64,000 nucleotides of DNA, from the NCBI GenBank assembly GCA_910574345.1, contig CAJSZV010000018.1, positions 1 through 64,000 of the forward strand. Direction: 5' to 3'. The position numbers and the translations under genes were made by a program. The DNA is from Clostridiaceae bacterium. GTDB lineage: Bacteria; Bacillota; Clostridia; Lachnospirales; Lachnospiraceae. Positions 1 through 7,510 of the stretch are shown here, in pieces. Position 1 is the first letter of the stretch; each line of letters starts with the position of its first letter. The notes beneath the pieces were generated by a model. That model was not told the origin of the DNA. It did not search any database and saw only the letters and a list, made by a program, of their open reading frames with translations.

Positions 1-6
1 TAACTT

Positions 7-43
7 CTGATGGAAGGGGAACCCTCCTTCAGTTATTCATCAG
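7..43 (+). other. Bulged hairpin in leader of left module
   Basis: Seen: CTGATG (7-12) pairs with CATCAG (38-43) and GAAGG (13-17) pairs with CCTTC (26-30), with a 7-nt bulge on the right arm. A second perfect hairpin, TATAGC (69-74) and GCTATA (82-87), lies just before the first ribosome binding site. The two could form a transcription attenuator, or the end of an upstream gene's terminator. There is no T-run after either. Function is not known. Confidence 0.3.
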
Positions 44-113
44 ATATGACCTTGTAACTTATTAACTTTATAGCTCTTGTGGCTATATCATTATTATACT
101 AGGAGGCGTAGTA

Positions 114-464
114 ATGAAAATCAATTACCAGATCATGAGTGAGAGCCAGAAAAACAGACACGGGAAGTATATTCCGGATTTTGAGAAACTGATTGCGGGA
201 GCCACATGCGAGGATGAAATTTCCTACATCCGCAAGGTTCAGGAACGATCTGAAAAGTGGCTGGATAAGCCTGGATGCGAAAGTTATGCCGGATTTGCTT
301 TCAACATGGTTTATGTTACCAGGCAGAAATGCGGACACTTTGAAATCTTCCAGACGCCTTGCAATGAGTGTCACAGCTTAGAAGAGAATCTGAAAGTTGC
401 GGAAGAACATGCCGGGGAAATGAAATGTTCCCGGTGCATTTCAGGAATAGGAGGCAGGTCATGA
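114..464 (+). CDS. Small Cys-rich protein of unknown function
   Basis: A 116-residue protein I do not recognise. The start is set by AGGAGG at 101-106, eight bases before the ATG. The second half carries spaced cysteines: CGH, then CNEC about ten residues on, then CSRC near the C-terminus. This could bind one zinc ion, as in the small zinc-ribbon proteins common in phages and conjugative elements, but that is inference. It is the first gene of a dense rightward cluster of short genes and overlaps the next gene by four bases (ATGA), so the two are probably translationally coupled. Confidence 0.6.
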   Translation: MKINYQIMSESQKNRHGKYIPDFEKLIAGATCEDEISYIRKVQERSEKWLDKPGCESYAGFAFNMVYVTRQKCGHFEIFQTPCNECHSLEENLKVAEEHAGEMKCSRCISGIGGRS

Positions 465-712
465 AGAGAAACGAATATTTTAAGAGAGCGGCCGATCTGT
501 ACGGTAGCGGCCAGGTGAGCGGAGAAGTCTATGACGCTATGATTATGAACGCTGACATTTTCTGTGATGATGAAGAAGAGGACGAGGACGGATACCAGGG
601 CGGTCTCCCGGATACATATGCAGAGGTTGAGTATTCAGACTTTGACAATCCGGAGGCGGTTGACGGTGCCAGGTTTGATGATATGAATTATCTCCGGTAC
701 ACGGAGAGGTAA
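461..712 (+). CDS. Small acidic protein of unknown function
   Basis: An 83-residue protein starting at the ATG that overlaps the previous stop (ATGA, 461-464), with GGAGG about seven bases upstream. A longer in-frame reading from 368 has no ribosome site and would overlap the upstream gene by 97 bases, so I reject it. The N-terminus is basic and helical (MKRNEYFKRAADLYGSG); the middle is very acidic (CDDEEEDEDGY). Acidic small proteins of this kind occur in phage early regions, sometimes as DNA mimics, but nothing here shows a function. Confidence 0.55.
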   Translation: MKRNEYFKRAADLYGSGQVSGEVYDAMIMNADIFCDDEEEDEDGYQGGLPDTYAEVEYSDFDNPEAVDGARFDDMNYLRYTER

Positions 713-724
713 AGGAGGCGCAAG

Positions 725-916
725 ATGAAAGTAAAACAGGGATACATAGTAAAGATTGCGGATATCGGTACTCTGGGAACCGTGGTCAGGGTTGGGGAGA
801 ATGGCAGGGCGGCAGTTGTCGAATTTGACTTCCCTGAGGGCAGAGTGGAGAGCACGCTGCCGGTATCTATCATAAGCAGTATTATTTCCAGGGGGAAAAC
901 CTATGTACCGGCTTGA
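725..916 (+). CDS. Small beta-rich protein of unknown function
   Basis: A 63-residue protein with a strong ribosome site (AAAGGAGG, 711-718, just after the previous stop). The sequence KQGYIVKIADIGTLGTVVRVGENGRAAVVEF alternates in short strands and has the look of a small SH3-like or KOW-like barrel: a positively charged entry, then GTVV and a valine-rich strand. That fold is a guess. Its last 14 bases overlap the next gene. It is part of the left phage- or ICE-like module. Confidence 0.5.
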   Translation: MKVKQGYIVKIADIGTLGTVVRVGENGRAAVVEFDFPEGRVESTLPVSIISSIISRGKTYVPA

Positions 917-1208
917 ATTTGAACATGCTGCCGGTCGGCAGGTAACAGATGAAGAGTACCGGAAAATAGAGCTGGTCTACATGAATACGGACGCAATCAC
1001 CGGAACGGACCAGATAGCAGGGATTTATAAGAAGCTGGGAATGGAGGGGATTAACATTCTCTATTCCCTGGTCGTGGAGAGAGGCAGGCTGATTGAAACA
1101 GTGGGAGAGCTCCGGTCGGAGCTTTCCTCTGTGAAAAAGGAAGTCCGGCACCTGAAAGGGTTCCGGGACGCAATCATAAAAGAGGCCGGGAGAATCGGCA
1201 CAGAATAA
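903..1208 (+). CDS. Small coiled-coil protein of unknown function
   Basis: A 101-residue protein starting inside the end of the previous gene, with GGGGGAAA as ribosome site. Residues 60-95 have regular leucine/valine heptads (RLIETVGELRSELSSVKKEV), which predict a coiled coil. The N-terminal half is mixed. The family is not recognised. Its position within a run of tightly packed short genes suggests an accessory gene of the mobile element. Confidence 0.5.
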   Translation: MYRLEFEHAAGRQVTDEEYRKIELVYMNTDAITGTDQIAGIYKKLGMEGINILYSLVVERGRLIETVGELRSELSSVKKEVRHLKGFRDAIIKEAGRIGTE

Positions 1209-1219
1209 GGAGGATAAAG

Positions 1220-1552
1220 ATGTTAAAACAGGAAGTTATCGCACAGGGAGAGGAATTTAAGGAGCTGGCAAAAGACATTCTTCCACTGGTAAACCAGATT
1301 GAAGATGTCCTGAAAAAGCACGGAGTCACCACCATGGCGAGCATGACGGCAGATGTGACAACGGGATACCTCACTTTTAACACACATGCGAACAACTGGA
1401 AAATGATAAGGGTAAACAATGAATATCCGGTCAATATCCAGTATGAGTATTCGGAGGTATTTGCCCTGGAGGAAAAGACAGAGCCGGAAAAGCTGGCGGG
1501 AGAACAGACAAAAGCAACGAGAGCATATCTCGATTATGCAAAGGAGGCATAG
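1220..1552 (+). CDS. Conserved mobile-element protein of unknown function
   Basis: A 110-residue protein with ribosome site AAGGAGG (1207-1213). It has an N-terminal helix (EEFKELAKDILPLVNQIEDVLKK), then a short strand region with aromatic residues (GYLTFNTHANNWKMI) and an acidic tail. I cannot name a family. It is followed five bases on by the DUF3846-like gene, so both should be on one transcript. Confidence 0.5.
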   Translation: MLKQEVIAQGEEFKELAKDILPLVNQIEDVLKKHGVTTMASMTADVTTGYLTFNTHANNWKMIRVNNEYPVNIQYEYSEVFALEEKTEPEKLAGEQTKATRAYLDYAKEA

Positions 1553-1557
1553 GAGCT

Positions 1558-2166
1558 ATGGTAAAAACAGTGAAGATTACAACTGATAACGAGATATCCA
1601 TATTGGAACTTCCAGAGTGGAATCTCTCTACCATGGAGGCGGCAATCGAGGCAGATTGTACCGAGGCTGTAAAGACGCAGCGCATGGTTGACTTATTCCA
1701 GGATTCTATCGTGATGATCGTGGACGAAAGCGGACATAGAAAGAACAAGCCGGATAACCTAGTAGCGTCAATTCTTTATGGGGTAGATATACATGGGTGC
1801 CCGATTGCCGGTGATGTAATTTTTGCAGTCAGGAGGGGGCTGGACGATTTGCCACCGGAAAATCCGGAGCTTTTGAAGTATTTCTTGAAAGCATTGCTAT
1901 CCGAATGGAGCGGGGTAAAAATAAAACCAGAACCAGCCGGCCGGGAAAAATTCTGTATCGAAGTAAAAGAAGTGCTTTGTAGGAATATTGTTCTGGAGGC
2001 AGACAACTTGGAAGAGGCAGAAAGAATTGTATCCGCCGCCTATGAAAAGGGGTATATCGCCCTGGGAGCCCAGGATTGCCAGGATAGCACTGTTAAGGAA
2101 TCGGTCTATGTCACCGGAAAAGAATTGGAAGATATGCCGCTTACGGATATAAGGGAATGGAGGTGA
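1558..2166 (+). CDS. DUF3846-like protein with C-terminal DpnD/PcfM-like domain
   Basis: A 202-residue protein. Residues 1-115 resemble DUF3846, a family found mostly in phages and plasmids of Firmicutes: a strand-rich start, then DSIVMIVDESGHRKNKPDN and NLVASILYG, and a glycine-rich IAGDVIF segment. Residues 130-180 (FCIEVKEVLCRNIVLEADN, then EEAERIVSAAYEKG) match the pattern of the small DpnD/PcfM-like domain, seen in conjugative plasmids and in the DpnII restriction locus. No catalytic residues are evident in either part. The function of both families is not established. The ribosome site GGAGG precedes the ATG. Confidence 0.6.
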   Translation: MVKTVKITTDNEISILELPEWNLSTMEAAIEADCTEAVKTQRMVDLFQDSIVMIVDESGHRKNKPDNLVASILYGVDIHGCPIAGDVIFAVRRGLDDLPPENPELLKYFLKALLSEWSGVKIKPEPAGREKFCIEVKEVLCRNIVLEADNLEEAERIVSAAYEKGYIALGAQDCQDSTVKESVYVTGKELEDMPLTDIREWR

Positions 2167-2174
2167 CAGGAATC

Positions 2175-2423
2175 ATGATGAAGAATACCCTGGGAGACCT
2201 GAATAATCTCTTGTTTGCCCAACTGGAAAAGCTGGGGGATGATGATTTGAACGGTGAGGAAATGGATGCGGAAATCCGCAGGGCAGAGGCCATGGCCAAA
2301 GTCGGAGAGCAGATCATAAAGACCGGAGAATTGCAATTAAAGGCAATGATGCACATGGATGAATATGGTTACGACAGAAAGAAAGCCGTCCCGGAAATGC
2401 TGGAAGTCCGTGGGGGGGGGTGA
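2175..2423 (+). CDS. Small helical phage-type protein
   Basis: An 82-residue, almost wholly helical protein. I chose the ATG at 2175 because GGAGG at 2159-2163 lies at a usable distance; an ATG at 2157 also exists in frame but would sit in front of that site. Small proteins with this pattern (LNNLLFAQLEKL, then AEIRRAEAMAKVGEQIIKTGEL) are common in Firmicute prophages, usually next to an HNH gene as here. The reading ends in three glycine codons inside a run of nine G bases (2412-2420). Confidence 0.5.
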   Translation: MMKNTLGDLNNLLFAQLEKLGDDDLNGEEMDAEIRRAEAMAKVGEQIIKTGELQLKAMMHMDEYGYDRKKAVPEMLEVRGGG

Positions 2424-2428
2424 ACTAA

Positions 2429-3283
2429 GTGTGGAAGTGGCCACAGGAGGTAGTTGACTGGTTGGGTACGAATGTACCAGGCCGGACCACAAAGGAAGTG
2501 ACGGAGCTAATCAACCAGCAGGGCTTTGATGAAAAATACGGAATGGTTTTCACGGAGGATATAGTCAAAGGCGCAAAGAGCCGGTACGGTTTCAAAAGCG
2601 GTACGCCTATGGGAAATCCCAAAGGGTATTCCTCTAAATACCCGGAGGGAATGGCGGAGTATGTTGCCAGTATCGCCCAGGGAAAAAGCACTGCAGAACT
2701 GGTAGAGGCGGTGAACCGGAAATATGGAGCCGGAACAATCGGAATCCGGCAGATGAAAGCCTATAAGAAAAACCATGGAATCAATACCGGACTGACAGGG
2801 CAGTTTGAACCGGGCAGCACTCCGGCCAATAAGGGAAAGAAAATGTCTCCCGAAGCATACGAGAAATGCGCTCCGACAATGTTCCGCAAAGGGCAGACAC
2901 CAGTAAACCATAAACCGGTAGGCACCGAGAGCGTCAGGCGGAACTATAAAAGAAACCAGATGTTTGTCTATGTAAAAGTGGCGGAGCCTAACATCTGGCG
3001 CATGAAACATATCATGGAATGGGAAAAGCACAACGGGCCTGTACCGAAAGGGAAAGCGATTATCTTCGCAGACGGCAATCCCCAGAATACGGACATAGAT
3101 AATCTGGTAATGGTGAGCCGGTCACAGCTTGCGGTCATGAACCGCTGGGGAATCCATGGATATGACAAACAGACTGCGGAAGTAGCCGCAAATGTGGCAT
3201 CCCTGAAAATCGTTGTATCAGAAAGAAAGAGAGGAAAAAAGCATGGCAGTAGTAAAGGAACTGGATCAGAGTTTGATAAATAG
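2429..3283 (+). CDS. HNH-type phage endonuclease-like protein
   Basis: A 284-residue protein starting with GTG; the poly-G run at 2412-2420 sits eight bases upstream and is the only candidate ribosome site. Residues 10-120 are a helical N-terminal region, possibly DNA-binding. The HNH-3-type core is at about 190-230: KHIMEWEKHNGPVPKGKAI, then FADGNPQNTDIDNLVMVSR. The first histidine of the core and the two asparagines are present, but the usual HH pair before DGN is replaced by isoleucine and phenylalanine. This variant is common in phage HNH proteins and may be weakly active or inactive. It overlaps the next gene. Confidence 0.65.
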   Translation: MWKWPQEVVDWLGTNVPGRTTKEVTELINQQGFDEKYGMVFTEDIVKGAKSRYGFKSGTPMGNPKGYSSKYPEGMAEYVASIAQGKSTAELVEAVNRKYGAGTIGIRQMKAYKKNHGINTGLTGQFEPGSTPANKGKKMSPEAYEKCAPTMFRKGQTPVNHKPVGTESVRRNYKRNQMFVYVKVAEPNIWRMKHIMEWEKHNGPVPKGKAIIFADGNPQNTDIDNLVMVSRSQLAVMNRWGIHGYDKQTAEVAANVASLKIVVSERKRGKKHGSSKGTGSEFDK

Positions 3284-3584
3284 GGCGAACAGTAACAGCA
3301 TGGGAGGAACCAGGGGCAACGGTTCCAACGCCGGGTATAAGAAACTGGCAGACAAGATTCTGTCCTGGCCAATATCGGAGGCGAAGAAACAGAATCTCCT
3401 GGATAAGCTGTACCAGAAATACAGCGAAATCCTAAAATATGAGGCACAGCATGTAAGCGTCATGGTTGCCGGTCCGGCGAGATACAACGCCCGGAGGCTG
3501 GATAAGTCCGACCGCATCCTGTCTCTGTATCATGACCTGTCTGGTTTGAGGGGCTGGAAGAGCAGATTGCAAATGGCCAGGTGA
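3243..3584 (+). CDS. N-terminal half of a phage/plasmid GPARY-type protein
   Basis: A 113-residue protein; the start at 3243 has GAGAGGAAA upstream, and a longer reading from 3213 lacks a ribosome site. The conserved-looking core is MVAGPARYNARRLDKSDR, which resembles the ISGPARYP motif in the N-terminal part of larger proteins of mobile elements. The next gene overlaps by four bases (GTGA) and ends in a W-rich motif that in such proteins forms the C-terminus. The two may be one protein split into two coupled genes. Role unknown. Confidence 0.5.
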   Translation: MAVVKELDQSLINRANSNSMGGTRGNGSNAGYKKLADKILSWPISEAKKQNLLDKLYQKYSEILKYEAQHVSVMVAGPARYNARRLDKSDRILSLYHDLSGLRGWKSRLQMAR

Positions 3585-4030
3585 AAGATAACAGCGATAA
3601 GGTGAAAAGGCTTGTGGAAAGGATTGAGTTCTGCCGGAAGTCAGACAATCCGTGCAATCCTACGAATGACCTGGCAGAGCTGGCCCTGTATGATAACCAG
3701 ACGTTCATCCGTCTGTATGAGGAAATGTACCCGGAATACAAGTGGAGGAAAAACAGCACCATAGCGAAGCTGTACCAGAAATCCATAACGGGTGAGCTTA
3801 AGGAAATCCGGAAAGAGATTTTCTTCGAGGATGATAATTTCACCGCCTACACGGAGGGAGACCGGGCATACATCAAATTTGTAATGAGGCCGAAAAGACA
3901 GCTCCATGTTGCCCTGAAAAGCCGTGGGTGGTGGTGGAATAGTTACCAGAGCGCCTACAGCACCTATCTTGATCGTGTGGATAAAGAGTGGATCGCCACA
4001 ATCAGCACCAGGTACGCACAGTACATTTAA
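3581..4030 (+). CDS. C-terminal half of GPARY-type protein, separate coupled ORF
   Basis: A 149-residue reading starting with GTG that overlaps the previous stop (GTGA, 3581-3584); no own AGGAGG is visible, so it probably depends on re-initiation. The end, LHVALKSRGWWWNSYQSAY followed by a short tail, matches the pattern (LK-x3-GFRW, then W) that closes larger mobile-element proteins whose N-terminus looks like the preceding gene. No catalytic motif is seen. The alternative is that both are independent genes. Confidence 0.45.
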   Translation: MKDNSDKVKRLVERIEFCRKSDNPCNPTNDLAELALYDNQTFIRLYEEMYPEYKWRKNSTIAKLYQKSITGELKEIRKEIFFEDDNFTAYTEGDRAYIKFVMRPKRQLHVALKSRGWWWNSYQSAYSTYLDRVDKEWIATISTRYAQYI

Positions 4031-4041
4031 GGAGGCAGGGA

Positions 4042-4290
4042 ATGAACGCAGTAGGAGACGGAAACAACATAAACACAATCAAAATGAGGCACCAGGGAGC
4101 GGACATGAATTTTTGCAAAGTTGGTAGCCCATATCATCCAGGAGGAATCGGGGTTCCTATAGAAAGAGAAAAATGCCTCTCTCTGGAATTTCAGGACATT
4201 TACGAAATAGAAAATCTCATACACACCTTACAGGAATTTAAAGAAGCGTGCCAGCTCCATATGAGGAGCTGGGGGAGGGGGAGAGCATGA
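4042..4290 (+). CDS. Small protein of unknown function
   Basis: An 82-residue protein with ribosome site AAGGAGG (4029-4035) directly after the previous stop. It has a short beta-like segment (NTIKMRHQGADMNFCKVG) followed by a helix (DIYEIENLIHTLQEFKEAC). It overlaps the next gene by ATGA at 4287-4290. The family is not recognised. Confidence 0.45.
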   Translation: MNAVGDGNNINTIKMRHQGADMNFCKVGSPYHPGGIGVPIEREKCLSLEFQDIYEIENLIHTLQEFKEACQLHMRSWGRGRA

Positions 4291-4547
4291 ACTATATCTG
4301 TGAAAAGCGAGGCAAAATAGACCGGCTCTGGGGAACGTTTATCCAGCACATTATCCAGATGCAGGAGGCCGGTATCAAGGTTGAGTATGTGAAGAAAGGC
4401 GAAGTCGTCCTGAATGGAAAGAGATATTCTCCCCTGTACTTTGAAAATACCATGCGGTATGAACCTATCGGGAAAGGCGGCGGGAATGTTGTGCTGACCG
4501 GCCACAATATCCAGCCCCTCATTGATTATCTAAGGAGGCACACATGA
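4287..4547 (+). CDS. Small protein of unknown function
   Basis: An 86-residue protein. The start at 4287 is chosen because it sits on an ATGA overlap with a GGGGGAGGGGGAG purine run as ribosome site; an upstream in-frame ATG at 4248 has none. It ends in ATGA overlap with the next gene. It contains alternating charged and aromatic segments (VEYVKKGEVVLNGKRYSPLYF) and no known motif. Confidence 0.45.
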   Translation: MNYICEKRGKIDRLWGTFIQHIIQMQEAGIKVEYVKKGEVVLNGKRYSPLYFENTMRYEPIGKGGGNVVLTGHNIQPLIDYLRRHT

Positions 4548-4762
4548 TTCAGATCGAAGATATGACAGGAAAAAGCGGAGCCTTGTGCGAGGGCGCAAGG
4601 TTCAGCGCAGAGGATAAGCTGGGGAATAAGTACCAGTACCGGTATGAGGGAACCGAGAAAACCGTCAATGGAATGGATATACATTTGCATAACCTGACGG
4701 ACGGAACGGAAACGTATGTGGAAAAGAAGTGGTTCGGCCAGAGAAAAATCAAAATCATGTAA
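4544..4762 (+). CDS. Small protein of unknown function
   Basis: A 72-residue beta-rich protein, coupled to the previous gene by ATGA overlap and followed eight bases later by the ParB-like gene. Repeated strand-turn pattern (KYQYRYEGTEKTVNGMDIHLHNL) and a basic C-terminus (KKWFGQRKIKIM). No family recognised. Confidence 0.45.
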   Translation: MIQIEDMTGKSGALCEGARFSAEDKLGNKYQYRYEGTEKTVNGMDIHLHNLTDGTETYVEKKWFGQRKIKIM

Positions 4763-4770
4763 AGGAGAAA

Positions 4771-6234
4771 ATGAGTATGGAAAACGGAAAAAGTAACGTT
4801 ATTGTAAGCATCAGCGCACAGGATATCTACCAACATCCGGACAATCCCAGGAAAGACCTGGGAGACCTGTCCGAGCTGTCGGATTCTATCGCCAAAAAGG
4901 GGATCATGCAGAATCTAACTGTTATTCCCGGTCACTGGCTCACGGATGAAGAGTGGTCAGCGGCCGCAAAAGAGTACCAGGAGACCCCAAATGCGAGCGA
5001 GGAATTAAGGGAACTTCTCAATAAAAGGTGGACGCCGGAGGGATATACCCTCATTATCGGACACCGGAGATTTGCGGCAGCAAAGCTGGCGGGCATCCAG
5101 GAGCTCCCCTGCCGGGTGGTGGAGGACATGGATAAAAAAGACCAGGTATCTACCATGCTGGAAGAGAACATGCAGCGCACCGATCTGACTATCTGGGAAC
5201 AGGCAAGCGGTTTTCAGATGATGCTTGACCTGGGGGAGACCGAAGAGCAGATAGCGGAGAAGTCCGGGTTCAGCAGAACCACGGTTCGCCGCCGCCTGAA
5301 TATCGCCAAACTCGATCAGAACATCCTCCGGGAAAAAGAGGCAAGCGATAGTTTCCAGTTGTCGCTCAAAGACCTGTATGAGTTGGAAAAAGTGGAGGAT
5401 ATCGCCACCAGAAACAAGATTTTGGCAGACGCAAGCTCTTCCAGGGATATTGTCTGGAGAGCCCAGAATGCCGTATCCGAGGCCGCAAGGAAAAAGCGGG
5501 AGGCGGCAATCGTGAAACTTCTGGAAGAGGCCGGTATCGAAAAGGTGGCAAAGTATGAACAGGAGAGATATTCCGGGAAATGGGATATTGTCAAGGAATA
5601 TTCTCTTGACAAGGACGCCCCTAAGAGCCTGGGGATTCCGAAAAAGGAAAAAGGCAAGCTGTATTATGGGAGGCACTACAGCAGTATCCATGTAATCAAA
5701 GCGTCCGCAAAGAAGAAAGAGACAGCGGAGGAACGGGCCCGCAAGGAAATTGACGCCAGAAAAAAACAGATCAAAGCGGTCATGAAAGAAATGAATAACC
5801 GCAAATATGAGTTTATCAGTAACATCCTCTCCGGCAAGATTGCGCCGATAAAAGACACTGCAGAAGTGCGGGAGGAAATCTGGTTTGCCATGGTGAAAAT
5901 GGGTTCCTACATGTCAATGTCCGGCATGAGGAGGTTTTTCACCGGAAAGGATGAATACCAGTGTAGCCAGGAGGAAAAGGAAGAGGCCGCAAATAAAGTG
6001 GCCGGGTTGAGCATGGAACATCAGATGTTGCTTGTCATGAGCAGCGGCCTCGACAATGAGGGTGATGTATACGATTACTATTTGCACCATAACGCAGAGC
6101 GGTGCGAGGGAATCAAGGCCGCATATGCCGTACTGGAAAAATACGGCTGGTCATTCACGGAAGAGGAAAGCCAGATATTGAACGGTACGCATGAATTTTA
6201 TGTGCCGGAAGAGAAGAAAGAGGGGGAGAAATAA
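4771..6234 (+). CDS. ParB/RepB/Spo0J-family protein (mobile-element type)
   Basis: A 487-residue protein with ribosome site AAAGGAG (4761-4767). Residues 11-140 form the ParB/Srx nucleotide-binding core: HPDNPRK near 22, the GHRRFAAAKLAG box at 97-108, and ENMQRTDLT at 132-140. A helix-turn-helix follows at about 155-185 (TEEQIAEKSGFSRTTVRRRL). About 40 residues are inserted between the first strand and the GHRR box. Family members bind CTP and act as clamps at parS or as regulators; no parA partner lies next to it, so this is more likely an element-borne regulator or copy-control protein than the chromosomal ParB. The 180-residue C-terminal part is not recognised. Confidence 0.75.
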   Translation: MSMENGKSNVIVSISAQDIYQHPDNPRKDLGDLSELSDSIAKKGIMQNLTVIPGHWLTDEEWSAAAKEYQETPNASEELRELLNKRWTPEGYTLIIGHRRFAAAKLAGIQELPCRVVEDMDKKDQVSTMLEENMQRTDLTIWEQASGFQMMLDLGETEEQIAEKSGFSRTTVRRRLNIAKLDQNILREKEASDSFQLSLKDLYELEKVEDIATRNKILADASSSRDIVWRAQNAVSEAARKKREAAIVKLLEEAGIEKVAKYEQERYSGKWDIVKEYSLDKDAPKSLGIPKKEKGKLYYGRHYSSIHVIKASAKKKETAEERARKEIDARKKQIKAVMKEMNNRKYEFISNILSGKIAPIKDTAEVREEIWFAMVKMGSYMSMSGMRRFFTGKDEYQCSQEEKEEAANKVAGLSMEHQMLLVMSSGLDNEGDVYDYYLHHNAERCEGIKAAYAVLEKYGWSFTEEESQILNGTHEFYVPEEKKEGEK

Positions 6235-6521
6235 TGAAACAAGGTACGTTGAACAGAAAGCAGTATGATAAAATCCGTAAAATGGATCACGGGCAGATGC
6301 AGGACTACTTCGGGGGAGTGTACGCACTCGGATACGAGGCCGGAGTCAAGGCGGCGTCTGAAAAGCGGGAAGTGCCGGAGCTGGTCGGCCTGGAAGATGA
6401 ATTGCTCTCAATCCGTGGGATAGGGAGCGCAAAGGCACGGCTTATCTGCGAAAAGGTCAGAGAATTTTTAGAGAGAAAGGCGGGGCATGATGAAACCGGT
6501 GTTGAAATATCCGGGGAGTAA
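6234..6521 (+). CDS. Small helix-hairpin-helix protein
   Basis: A 95-residue protein whose ATG shares one base with the ParB-like stop codon. The C-terminal half contains a helix-hairpin-helix (LLSIRGIGSAKARLICEKV), the non-specific DNA-binding motif of repair and recombination proteins. The N-terminal half is helical and basic. It overlaps the methylase gene by 35 bases. A DNA-binding accessory of the element is likely; a specific function cannot be given. Confidence 0.5.
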   Translation: MKQGTLNRKQYDKIRKMDHGQMQDYFGGVYALGYEAGVKAASEKREVPELVGLEDELLSIRGIGSAKARLICEKVREFLERKAGHDETGVEISGE

Positions 6522-7305
6522 ATGGAGGATAGCAGACCAGATAGTCCGGATGATTCCTGAACACCGTACATACTGCGAGCCGTTCTTCGGCAGCGGAGCC
6601 GTTTTCTTCCGGAAACCGCCGAGTGATATCGAGCTTATAAATGACCTGGATAATGACGTACCGAATCTGTTTAAGTGCATACGGGATTCCCCGGAAAAGT
6701 TGGCCGCCATGGTTGCGGCCACTCCCTATAGCAGATATGAATATGAGCGGGCATTTTACGCCAGGGATGAAAAGGACCAGTACCAGAGGGCGGCAGACTT
6801 CCTAACAAGATGTTGGCAGAGCCACGGGTTCCGTGTGAATGGATACCGGGTAGGCTGGAAAAGTGACGTACACGGGCGGGAAAGCATGTATGCTCTCCGG
6901 GATTGGTACAATCTTCCGGACTGCATACTGGAAACCGCCGAACGTCTCCGGTGCGTCCAGATAGATAACCGGCCGGCTGTTGAAATTATAAAGCGGTTTG
7001 ATTTCCCGGATGTTTTTATGTATATTGACCCGCCGTATCTACTGGGAGTGAGAACGGCAAAGCAGTACCGGCATGAAATGACGGATGCGGATCACGGGGA
7101 ACTTCTGGAGCTCCTGGCCACCCTGGATGCAAAGGTGATGATAAGCGGCTATGAATCGGAGCTATACAATGACATGCTGCGGGGCTGGCATAAGGAATAT
7201 TTCAGGTCAAATGCTGAACACGGAGGCTCCCGGACAGAGGTAGTCTGGATGAACTATGAGAGACAGATCACCATGCAAGAGTATCAACAGCAAAGTTTAT
7301 TTTAA
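6487..7305 (+). CDS. DNA adenine methylase, Dam/D12 class
   Basis: A 272-residue protein of usual family length. It shows the alpha-class order of motifs: KYPGSK at 7-12 and CEPFFGSGAVFF at 30-41 (S-adenosylmethionine binding), and the catalytic DPPY at 181-184. Family members methylate adenine N6, often in GATC-like sites. No endonuclease gene is adjacent, so it is an orphan methylase of the mobile element, possibly protecting it from host restriction. Two consecutive ATG codons (6487 and 6490) could start it; GGCGGGG is the only ribosome-like site. Confidence 0.85.
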   Translation: MMKPVLKYPGSKWRIADQIVRMIPEHRTYCEPFFGSGAVFFRKPPSDIELINDLDNDVPNLFKCIRDSPEKLAAMVAATPYSRYEYERAFYARDEKDQYQRAADFLTRCWQSHGFRVNGYRVGWKSDVHGRESMYALRDWYNLPDCILETAERLRCVQIDNRPAVEIIKRFDFPDVFMYIDPPYLLGVRTAKQYRHEMTDADHGELLELLATLDAKVMISGYESELYNDMLRGWHKEYFRSNAEHGGSRTEVVWMNYERQITMQEYQQQSLF

Positions 7306-7315
7306 GGAGGCAGAC

Positions 7316-7486
7316 ATGAAGAAAAAAATAGTAAACGCCATAGGGTGTATGATAGCGAAGTGGATATTGCACAACTTTGAGGACGGCCTGGTGATAAAGC
7401 GGAGGGGCGGGGCAGACCAGATCATAAAAGTCTTTTCCGTGCAGGCATATAAAAACATAATAAAACCTGCTATCCACAGAAAATAG
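7316..7486 (+). CDS. Small protein of unknown function
   Basis: A 56-residue basic protein with a strong ribosome site (AAGGAGG, 7304-7310). It has one moderately hydrophobic N-terminal helix (IVNAIGCMIAKWILHNF), possibly membrane-associated, then KRRGGADQIIKVF. Not recognised. Confidence 0.4.
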   Translation: MKKKIVNAIGCMIAKWILHNFEDGLVIKRRGGADQIIKVFSVQAYKNIIKPAIHRK

Positions 7487-7510
7487 AGAGTTGCAAAGGA
7501 GGATTTTAGC

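Noticed and set aside
95-100. TATACT as a -10 box before the first gene
   Set aside because: It touches the AGGAGG ribosome site; transcription would begin inside or after it.
5005-5691. 228-codon minus-strand reading inside the parB-like gene
   Set aside because: No start signal; the plus strand encodes a clear ParB core here.
4771-6234. Chromosomal partition gene parB
   Set aside because: No parA beside it, phage-like neighbours, and an insertion in the ParB core; better read as an element-borne relative.
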